From: Cymodocea nodosa
Taxonomy: Eukaryota; Streptophyta; Magnoliopsida; Alismatales; Cymodoceaceae
Direction of reading: 5' to 3'
Length of the DNA: 64,000 bases
NCBI GenBank assembly: GCA_036874045.1
Contig: CM072345.1
Location: forward strand, 9,968,501 to 10,032,500
This document shows, piece by piece, positions 1 to 11,600 of this stretch. The notes under the pieces are model-generated. The model was not told where the DNA came from. It ran no database searches and saw only the letters and a program-made list of their open reading frames with translations. Made by a program: the position numbers and the translations under genes. Position 1 is the first letter of the stretch, and every line of letters starts with the position of its first letter.

Positions 1-2639
1 ACTAAGTTAAGATATTTGGAATCATCAAGCATTTTCTTCCAAAACCACATGCAGAATAATTAAGTCCAAACAGTCACTTGCAAAAACAACTACTAATATA
101 ACAATTAAATTGTTAGCCGGTAAAAATACATCATATGTTAAGAGAAAAAAAAATTAAGGGGTGTTTGTAATACACATGGGAGTACCAAATCTTTTAAATC
201 ATGATCATCAATTCAAAAACATGAATAGCATTGAAAGAAGATTTATAACTATCAACCGATATCCCACTAGTATCAAAGGTTAAAATCACAGAAGCTATCT
301 ACATTCAACTACTAAAATATAAAAAAATAACCCTTAGCAATTGCCATCAAAAAATTTCATTATTATATGTAACTATGGGAGATATTCCAACTTGAACGCT
401 AGAGTGTCATGGGCAGTGGTCACCCTAGAAACTCAAATAAAACTGATACAAAATACTGAATTTGATAGAGTTGCCACCTAGTGTATCATGGTGCATTAAG
501 AAATCTAATGAGAGCATGCAAGTGCATAACTCTTAATCTAAAATAGATAAATGAAACTGATCAAACATGATTGCAAAGAGTAACTCAACCTCTCATAATT
601 GGTCAAATAACAATGAGGAATGTATGTTGCAGGCCAATGTGGGATTGTGGCATAATGCAAAAAGACTACAGTTGGAAGGGACCTAGGACCAAGGCAACCT
701 AGGTAGATTGGTAGGGGGGACAAGCCAAAGCATGCATGTCGCCATACCTATCCTACATCAATGGGCTATACCTGGCCCTATGCTCTTTGTTCTCTCTTTA
801 GATCCTCAATGCAAATGGTCACATGGCTGTCCATTTCAATTTTAAAGGGTGACAATATAAAATTTTGATGGAGAGAGGTGTGGGGAATGCACGTGTATGT
901 AGGTTTATGTAGATTAAAGAAGATAACAATTATGGACATAATAGATGGCCTAGATGCTTACATACCATGTGAGCTTTGAAATAAATTATAACATGAACAT
1001 ACTAGCCTTTCAATGTAAATAACAGTAACCCCATGACACATTCAATAGTAAATACAAGGGCATGCATTGGAATGAGTATAGCATGATGAGCATATTAGAG
1101 TGATATAAATGTCGAGTGTGATCAGATGCATGAGTTGCATGAATAAAGAAGTGTGATAGTGGTGTTGTTGGAACTGGACTAGTCGTACCAGGGACCTGGT
1201 TCAACCGTTCTAGCAATGAAACTGGCTGACCTGGTGAACCAGCCGGTCCAATATAAACCAATTACAGATTGAGCCAGCTTTCTTTATTAAAAAAATTGAT
1301 AAAATACTCAAATACATGAATACCCACCCAAGATCCATTGAACTGATTAATAACATCTAAATGCCCAAATTAGGAAGGTTTATTTCAAAATAGAAAATAT
1401 ATTTTTACTATTTCAAATTATATTTTACTAGAATATGTTACTTTTGTTCATACTATTTCAAAATCAATTTAAATGAAATATATTATTTAAAAACCTTGCA
1501 AAAAATTAAAAAAGGGAAAACACATTATTTTACATCAAATAGTTCCATTTCATCCATTATACATCTTCAGTTCTTTGTAATAAATAAAAATCTGGAAGAA
1601 ATGATCAGATGGTTTTCTTGCATTGCTTATTGATCCCTGATTTTTCCTATACGTGCATAATATTAAATGACTTAATTATTGATTATAATGTCTTGCTAAC
1701 ATCACCAATTCAATTAGCCTAAGTGACTGGTTGAACCCATGAGCCAACTACCCCTTCACGTTATAGTAACTGAGAAGCATGCATGAGATTAATATTAATA
1801 ATAGTTAGTATGGCTTAGTACTTAGTACCTCATAGTGGAGTAATATGCCAAACATGAAGCGCTACAACCCCACCATTTGTCATGGGCCAAAACGAGTGAA
1901 ATCATGAAAATCAGAAATGAAAAGAGGCCAACATGACAAAAAGTAAATAACATGTAAGGAATTAACCTCAAAAGGGGTGGACAGTAGGTCCCACAACTGC
2001 ACCATGTATCGTTGGCTAAGTGATGCTGAGTGATGAAGCATTCAAGGATTACTGCTGTAAAAGTGGAGTTGGGTACTTTCAAATCAGAAAATATGAGCAA
2101 TGGATGACCTTCTTGGGGTGGAGGTAGTGTGCTTCAAGGCGAACAGTCTCCAATCAACTTGAGTCCTTGGTTATTACTTGTTAGGATGGGTCACAATCAT
2201 GTGGAAAACACTACTTATGCTAATTTGAAATAGGTCAATGAAGAAACATGCATATAAGATGGGAAAAAATGGTAGACACAATGAAATAATAGTGATATGC
2301 CCACGGAAAGCTATACTCCTAGCCACATTCATATCATTAAAAAGTTTAAGGTATCCATATCTGTGTCCCATGTTGATACTCCATAGTTGTATTGGTGTTT
2401 TGAGACATCATAGGATGATACACATACAAGGATCTTTGCCAGGTATCACTGGATCATATGTCTAATAAATAAGTTTTAAGGTGCAAATAACTGGCCTTCT
2501 CGACCTTGTGTTCATCCATATTTGTGATATTAAAATTTAGCATAGTTCAAGCAACTTCAGACACATTAACGATAACAAAATACTATGCAGCTATTTTAAG
2601 ATGCAAGGAAGACAAACATAAAATAGTTAAAATGCTTAC
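1..2639. other. DENN intron 12 (partial); no gene recognised
   Basis: AT-rich DNA downstream of the last recognised DENN exon donor. I searched the minus strand for the next conserved cDENN block (the family usually continues with a segment like LDAPVPFIVG) and found none, so this is probably one long intron. A segment rich in GGTTCAACC-like motifs (about 1166-1262) may be MITE debris. Confidence 0.55.
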
Positions 2640-5600
2640 TGGAAGCAACAGGCTTTGCCATTCAAATGGTTGAATCAAGGGAATGAGTGACAAAACAACA
2701 GCAGATAGGACACCCTGTGATTTGAGAAACGGGGTGAGAATAAAGATAGAAGGAAATGCTAAAGACAATCTCACATTAGGAAAGTGAAATTATGGGAAAC
2801 ACAAGTTGATAGGGTTGCAGACCTACCAAATTTGGACATACAATTACAACTTGCTTTTCAAGTAGTGCTCCAGTAAGAAGTGTCAAAACCTGAGACCATG
2901 ATATTACAAATAAATTTTATGATAAAGATTCCACGGACTATGAAGATCAACAAAATCAAGTTTAGACTAGAGTAGAGATCTGCTGGTATAAACGATACAA
3001 ATAAAGGATTGGCAAACTAGACAAGTGACTGAAATAAGAGGTCTCTTTTGTAAAGCATCCATTAGAAAGCTCAACAAACAATGGAAAAGGAATTTAAAAG
3101 GAAGATCATTACACTCTCAAGAGATAAAACACGGCAAATTGTTGCAGTTGTCCATATTGACAGTGCTAGAGCTTCCTCAGTAGCAGCTAATTTTGCATTG
3201 ACCTTAAAAATGATAATGTTAGAATATAAACAAAAATACTTGAAAAAAGAAATGCACTACAGAGAATTTTTTTTATCACATCAATTTCCGAAGGATGAGA
3301 AAGCTCTCTGCTGGAGTAAGTCCCACTTAAGCCTAGGGAAGATGTTGTTGGTCGGCGATACAAAATTGGCTGCAGATGCTCTAGTGGGTGAAAAACAATT
3401 TCATTACCTCGAGATGGCAAAGGAAGTGAGTGATAACTGCATACTATTTGCAAACAGCCATTGTTTTTTGCCTGATAGATAAATCACAAGTACGCTCATC
3501 AAAAACATGATCAAACAGAAAGACAAGTTTATTGGTGTTTTATGGTGATTGGCACGTTGTTTACCATAGCCCATTCCAATACTTCAGCATCACCAGCAAT
3601 TTCCTTGTATTTCATATTGGGTTCATCATCACCAGCAATTTCCTTGTATTTCGTATTGGGTTCATCATCACCATCAGACACTGTGCTTCTGACTGATCTG
3701 TCCAAGGCCATTCAAGTAATTTGAGAAAAACAAATGAAAACAATCAAACAAATAAATAAACAAGGTAGATTAAATCTTTAGTCTTGACCATGGAATTAAA
3801 CACTAACACATCAACAAAACTTTTGGTTTTCAACTTAACAACAAAACATCAAAATTGATGTTGACATGAATTTTGTAGTTGAATTTCATGGTCTTGGCAA
3901 ATAACACAAACTAGCTATTTAATATACAAGGTTAGTGCATGTAGATTTGAAGAGGCAACCCACCTGTACATGGGCTCCAAACTTTCTATGCATTCCAATC
4001 TGTTCCCAGTAGAGAAGTTATATGATGGTGATATTTCCCCATTCTCATAACTTGCATTTAGTCTTTCAAGACTATAAATTTCTGAGACCTCTGATGCAAA
4101 TTCATCCATGCAGTGCAAATTTCTTTGCAGATCTTTCTCTTGAAATCTTGTATGATTATGATCAGAAGCCTCACTGGTGGTTATGCTTTCTGGAGACCCT
4201 ACATCAGACGACCTAAATGAAGATGATTGAATATCACCATCTGATGAAATACTTCCTGAAGCCGCAGCTAGGCCATAATTACTGTCAATTGGTATTATGG
4301 AGTCCATCCAATTAGTCAAGGACTCACTACCACGTGGATCAAATTTTTCAACAATTTGCCTGTGCTCTCTAACCCCACGTGGAACATCATCTGCCAGAGC
4401 CATCTCATTAACAAATTGTGTTATCCTGTCAAGACGTTCCTGTGCAATTATACTGCATATGATAAAAGACATTGCATCATTTATAAATTAAAAGGCATAA
4501 TTAAAGTTAATAAGATCTTGAAAAAGACTAAAAATAAGATGAAAGAGATTTAAGTGTTGAATATTGGGCATCATAGAAAAGCATGTCAATCATAGTGTGA
4601 TGCTGATGCAAACCTGTTCAGCATCTCATAATGAAATTCAAAAAATGGCACTCTTGTCAGTATGCAATAACAACGTGGAGCAGAAACCAAGAATCTGCTC
4701 AATTTGCCAGAAGCTCGTGTGGACCGTGAGATGGCACCTAAAATGCCTGGCACCCTCTGCACTATTTCTTGGACATGTAAACAAACACCATACAAAGTTG
4801 CATTGTCTGAATCCTAGATAAAGAGACAACACTTAAAATTAGACACTGGTAATCCAAAAATTCAGCAACAAAAAGAAATTGATATTAATCACACAGTATA
4901 ATTCTCTTTTTACCTAACATAAATCTCAAATCACCCAGAGAGGTTCAACAATCAAACAAGAAATATATTTTTAATGACTCTGGATGTACTTATCAGGGAA
5001 CTATAGCACCAAGATGTTACATCTTCTTAAGGCCAGATCAGCATATGTTTTCTTCAAAACATAATGATACTATTTTATCATTTACTTAGGATCTTCCAAA
5101 AGATGATTTACATCTTACAAACAATTACCATATGAAAAGTGAACTTACCCAGGAAAGTGCAAGATGAACTGTCAAGCACCTCAGTAACTTTAGGTGATGG
5201 AATGAAGGTCCATGGGCAAAAAATTAAGTCACATGGTGAAGTACCAGAACAAACAAAAGTATGGCATGCCATGTGCTAGTGGAAAATTCCAGAGAAAAAA
5301 GTTTACACATATCAGAATGTGGGTTCATACTTCATTTTCATGCCTACCCTATCACTATGTTACCTTACATCAAAACCAATTGAATCAAGATTCCCTATGG
5401 ATCTAACACACAACTAGATTTGACCTTTCTTGAGTAGTCATATCATTACATATAACAAACAAGTAAAAAAAGCACATGAAGCACCTATTGTAATGCTTAA
5501 CTAAACCACTAGGAAACAACCCATCATCAGGGAAGTTGATTCAGTAATCAGTATCTTGTAGTGTCCCTTGACTGTTGGAAGAACAGAACATTTGCAATGC

Positions 5601-8600
5601 AAGCAAATAATACAAGAATGCTAAATGAGATACAGAAACAATCTTTCCCTGCTTTTTCAAAAAAAAAAAATATTCACTTTATACCACTGATCCATCTCAT
5701 CATCATGTGAATTTTTCAAAACTTCAACAAGGCATCTCAAAACTTTGACAAAAAATTCCATGCCAATCTTATAAAATTACACTTACTATATTGTTTTAAC
5801 GGAAGAAAATATAGAGAACTAGATGCCCAACATACCTTCAGGCAGAATATAAAAGATAAATCATCCCTAGCCAGATGTTCCTGTATAAAGAATAACTTAT
5901 ATTATATACTATCAGATAAACTAAATGCAAAATGAAATTCAAAATCCTCAGAAAGAAATATTCACTCCTAAAGCCTAATCATTCAAGCACTACCAAGCAA
6001 GTAGTTGTTTGAGTAAATTATGTTTCATATTCATCAATTATCAACGGCACCATCCTCCCTCCCATTGGACATGGAAGAGAATGAAGATGCAGTTTACAAA
6101 AGAAATTCATGGCAGTCATAAGTTTCAGACTTGCTGAATGGTATCGATGCCTTCTTTCACTAGCAAGGAAATTTCATATTCCTTGAGAAAACTCTACACT
6201 TACGACAACAACCCATGTCATAATTTCACTATGCGACATTAGCTACATAAATCTTTTCTTCCATCTATTTCTATTTATAATCAAATTTTCAGTTAAACTA
6301 CATAAATTTAAATCTTTTCTCACAATTCCTAACTAGGTGATTTGAAGTCTTCTTTTAGTTTCTTTACACTAGTTAGTTCTCTTCTAACTACTACAGTCTT
6401 TGACCAAATCACTTAAGATAATTTTTTCTTATCTTATCTTTAATTAGTACAGCTTCTATTCTATTCCTAATAAAATCATTTTTTTACTTAAGATATTACC
6501 ATTCATCTATCTAAGCATTTGCATCTTTGCATCACTAACGTTTTGTACATGATCATACTTAATAGTCTGGTAATTTAAACAATAAAGTATAACCAGCGAA
6601 TAATAGTTTTATAGAATTTCTTTTAATTTTAAAAGTAAATGAATAACTTTCATTGTTAAAATACCTAGCATAAATTCAAATTGATTTTTTGTAATTTTAG
6701 TTACATGTTTTAGTCTTTACTCAATTGTCATTTCCCATGACTTCATAATATAACTTGTTGACTTAATACCACAATAATTATTACAATTTTTTATATTCTA
6801 CTTGTTCTTAAATATAGGTATTAAAGAGTTCTTTCTCCATTCATCAAGAATCTTCATTGTCTTTAAAATTACGTTAAAAATGTGAAAACACAAGAGATGT
6901 AGATTGTTTTATTAACAAAACATAAAACTTCTATATATAAAAGCTATATAGAGAAGATAAGTACAATATAAACAATGTGAGACTAAACTTACACAACACC
7001 TAACCCTAACACTCTAACAATCTACCTCAAGTTGGACCATCTAGTTTGCAACAAACTAAGAAAAAATCTAAACAATGATACATGGAGAAACATAAAACTA
7101 ATTACTATATCAATGTTAATATCAAAAGGCAGTAGTAGTTGTTGTAATAAAAGCATCAACAAGAAAAATAATTTAAGATAAGTCTAAGAAAAACTATACC
7201 TCAGGCAACAATATATTAACCATCAAATAATACAACTTAAGGTTGTATGTATATAAATGTAATATACCCTTAGGAAATTGGTAGATAGATGTGATCTACT
7301 CTCAAGATTTTTTTTGAAATCAAACAATTTATGATTTTCCCCATTTTTTTAAAACTTTCTCCATTTTTTGACCTTTTTTGTAATTTTTTTCTCCTTTTTC
7401 TTTCTCTCTCACCTTTTTTCTTTTCTCTCTCCTTCTAGTCATATGTCATTTTCCTCCTTCCTCTTTTTTTTTAGCAAAGAGTCATGCATCAACCCATATC
7501 CCCCCCCCACCTCTCTCTCTCTCCCACATGGAATTTATAGGCCTACTATCATGCACAATTCGTCTTCACAAGAAGAAAAAGGAGTTATGCATGGACAAGC
7601 TAGCAACAAATGTGTCATCCTCCTTTCTTCTTCTCTTCTTCATGTACACAATGTTAGTGTCTCCTTCCAGTGATCTGTTGTGGGAGAGTGGTGGAGGCAA
7701 ATGGAAATGACACTACATGAAGGGCAAAGTCCAAGACAAACTAGAGATGGATGGTCTAGTCAATGGAGGAGACCAATCTTGGAGTGGTGTCAATAGTGTA
7801 GCATTCAAAGGGTTTGACATCGGTGGTGGGAGCAGTTGTAGCAACAATTGGAGGATAGCAGCCTAGGCTACTATTTGCACAAATAGTGGGCAATGGCTAA
7901 GTAGACATAGTAGTGGTGGAAAATATAAGGTTTTGGTGGAGGAAAGGAGAATATGAAATAAATTTAAAAACCAAAATAGACTGAAAAAGAACATGATAGT
8001 GGAAGAAGATGGCAGTTCGGGTTTTATCTCACTTTCTCTACATCTTTCTTTAAATCACTCAAAAATTAAACTCTGATATTATGTAAAAACATAAGAGATG
8101 GATGAAAGTAAATTATCTTATTAACAAAACATAAAGCGTCCAAATATAAAAGTTGCATAAAATGAATAAGTACAAAATAAATAATGTGTGACTAAACCCA
8201 TTCAACACTTAAGCCTAATATTTTAACAAAAAAACTTAGTTAATTATTTAATCCCTACTTCACTCATATACTTCTGCACTTCAATAAGAATATCATCTAG
8301 TCCATTGATCTTCTTTGGGAAAAGTCTACACTTGTTTATCTTTTTTTAGAAATATGGCCAATATTTCCATGACATCAAGATTAAAGAATAAAAAGTAGTG
8401 AAGCTGTCTCCACAAAAATATTCAAAGTTCGTTTAGATATAAAAAATAGCTGTAATGAACTATACAGGTTCCATCTCCAATATTAATCCTTCATTACTAT
8501 ATAATTCTCTAAGTTAACACATCATTTTGGGTATCACCATTTATACAGTGTTTTGCTCATTTTCCATACCGTTGGCTTTCCATATATTTACGTACATACA

Positions 8601-11600
8601 ATGAAGCAGCACCATCTCCAATTTCCAACCACTTTGGTTATAAACAAAAAAGGTGTGCCATCTAAAAATGTCCAAAACATCATTCAAAATAATTCAATTC
8701 CCTTGCCAGCAAGGGAAATATACCAGTGTTAAGTGCAAAAATGGCATCCTTTATAAGATAAAAGATCAATTAAGATTGAATTGCTAATAATCTGTTATTC
8801 AAAGAAGGAGTATAATGTCAAAAATATTCGACCAACTTTTTATATTTGCACGGAAAACAAAACAAAACCCAGATTCAACCACTAATAGTCTCGTGTTTTG
8901 TTTGGTTGCTTTTGAAGTCACATTAGTTATTATAATATTTATTGAATAGCCATGATGGTATATGCAATTCATAATATTAGCTACTATAATATTAATTCAA
9001 TAGTACAAGATGTGAAACAAGGTCCTCGACAAAAAGGAATATGAAGCACAAATAATTCATAGAGAGATGTGAAAGGGAAAGTATTTATCATGCCTGTCCA
9101 AACACAACTTCATTCAGTTCACTCATTGAAGGTGTCCTATGGATCGGCTGAACCTACATTATCAAAAATACAAAAACAGAATGATATTGTTATAAAAAAC
9201 ATGTAAAATGAGAGCCATTTCTTAAACCACCATGCAAAGAATTCTGGACACACATCATCAACATATTTTAAAAGATGAGAGAAAAAAAAAGGGAAAACCC
9301 ATATTGTTGAAGGCAATCAAAAAAATCAAGTTTTCCTTGATGGTGTAATCAGAGTAAGTTTGTGGTGTAACATAATTCAAACTTATGGTGATCTTTAAGT
9401 TTGTGTGGTAGAAGGTGTTCATTTCTTTGTTGGTAGACATTTTTCCAGTCTTTCCAAGAAACTAAACGAAAAATAATATAGAATTAGTTAGAAAAAGGAA
9501 TTGAAACCAATTGAAAACTTCAAAACCTGAAATACTAGAATGAAATTTGTGATTTACATTTCAAGGTCTAGATAATATGCAAGCCTGCAAAAGGATGGCA
9601 TACATAAATGGATATTTGGAATTTCAAAACCATTATTATGTATCTATAATATATTGAGGCAAGCACCCATGAGCCCAGGCAAGAAATGCCCTTTCACACC
9701 TCGATCCTAACCAAATCCCAATCGGATCTGGTAATGGATCCAATCAGGATCCATGGAATTAGGTTTTTTCCTCAAAAAACTTAAATATATTTTTCGATAG
9801 AATACTACTAAAACATATGTAATTATTGAAATGTATATTCAAATATATTACTAAAATATATATATTAGTATTATTATACTTCATATCTTAATGTTAAATT
9901 AGGATTATTTATGTGGTTGAATGCTATTTATTTCTATTCATAGCTAGATACACTGTAAAATCATACAATTTTAAATCTTTTTTTACTGTTTCTGTCCAAA
10001 TATTTTTGTCTTCCTCTACCTCTTTTAATTTCACCTATATTATTAATTAATTCCTTTGTCCTTGCAAGTGCACCATATGTCTAAATTATCTAAATGACAT
10101 TCTCTTATTTTATCCTCAATTGGTGTGACTCCACTATTTTTCAAATGAAATCAAACTTATATTTTATTGTATTACAACTCATCCACTAGAAATTAAAAAT
10201 TAATATTAAAATGCATTTAATAACTATATATCTATTAGTACTAGTAACTTCTTAAATCAGTACTAATAAGCATTCAAAATATTTAAATAGGTGGAAATAA
10301 TATAAGTATGAAGAATGAAAAAACATTTTCACTGCTGGAATGAAAGTAAAAAACAATAACAACCACAATGAACAAAATATTAGAGGTTCTATGGCATTTG
10401 GATAAATTAAGTGCATATTTGAGGTTACAAGGGAATAGAGCTAAATCCTAGCTTTTTCATCAACAAGAGTCCCTTCAAATATTAAGGAAAATGATGACAA
10501 ACCTTCACTCCTCCGGGAAAACAGAAAGCGGGTAAATCCCTTTCCCTCGTTGCTAACTTCTTCCCAGGAGGATACTTGAAGAGAATCTGAAATAATAACA
10601 TTAGTGAAGAATTACTGCACACTTGCACTATTCTCAAAAATATCCAAACCCAAACTTTGACACATAACAAACCTCTAAATTTATGGGAAAATAAGTAAAT
10701 ATGCTCATTTAACTGTAAAATGTTCAGGAAATATTAACAGAATTTTTTCAATCAAGTCAAACTACCTGAGGTTCCAATAGAGGTGAATGCCCATGATGAT
10801 GAATTTCAGATTTAACATCAGAACCCCATATCTTCCTCTTTGCAGATGCATCTTCAATAACTTCAACATTGGCATGTGAATGAAGGCCAACAATAAAGAA
10901 GTGTTCGAATAATGATGTTGGCTCCTGTTGTTTGTGATCCTAATCAATGAATAGCAACAATGTGATACACACTGTAAGTGTTGGAATACACCTAAATGCA
11001 AAAGTAGAAGAGGATTTATAAGTATATATAAAGAGGTCTTTGTACCCCTAACTAATTAGATTTAAGTTAGATGTTTCACATTTCTACGTGAAGAATACAT
11101 TCAACAACATCATATGTGAATCATTAAACGCAAATATTGCATGCACACAATTGTAATATAAACAAACACAAAATATGAATAAACGTCCTAGTGACCTTGT
11201 AGCTTTTTTCCGAAGTTGACAACTTCATAGTTAAGTTCTAAAAATTGGCACTGTACGTTGCCTAACCTCTGAAAGAAGCTAGATACAGTCTTCCTTCTCC
11301 TTTCTTTATGAAACTTTCTAAATGTTACTTGTAAATGCCAAGACTATTTTACCTCAAAAATTGACATGAGGTTCGTCAAAATATTTCTTTGTAGCTTACA
11401 TTTGCACCCAAATGTAATATAAACAAAAACAAAATCTGAAAACATTTCCTAGTTGCAACCACGTAGCCTTTTTTCGAAGCTGACAACCTTGTAGTTTAAG
11501 TTCCTCAAATTGGCATTGTACATTGCTTAACCTCTGAAAGGAGCTGGGTACAGTCTTCCTTCTCCCTTTTTTTTAAGAAACTTTGTTATCTCTTATCTTT

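Larger units (their letters stand above)
6881..8228 (-). mobile_element. TRIM-like small LTR retrotransposon inserted in an RTE LINE
   Basis: Two direct terminal repeats, 6881-7019 and 8082-8228, each begin TG and end CA and are diverged by eye. They flank about 1.06 kb without a credible gene. The element is flanked by A5 on both sides (6876-6880 and 8229-8233), consistent with a 5-bp target duplication. On the minus strand the sequence just inside the 5' LTR (TATCAGAG) resembles a decayed initiator-methionine tRNA primer-binding site. The sequence before the 3' LTR (AACTTGAGGTAGAT) is a plausible polypurine tract. Size and lack of coding fit a terminal-repeat retrotransposon in miniature. 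The interior holds a CT-rich stretch (about 7375-7525). Confidence 0.7.

Noticed and set aside
1166..1750. Possible MITE with GGTTCAACC-rich ends
   Set aside because: Internal words resemble MITE ends, but no matching termini or target duplication could be shown.
3081..3482. Plus-strand open frame of 133 codons
   Set aside because: It is antisense to DENN exons 9 and 10, whose minus-strand translation matches the family and splices in phase.
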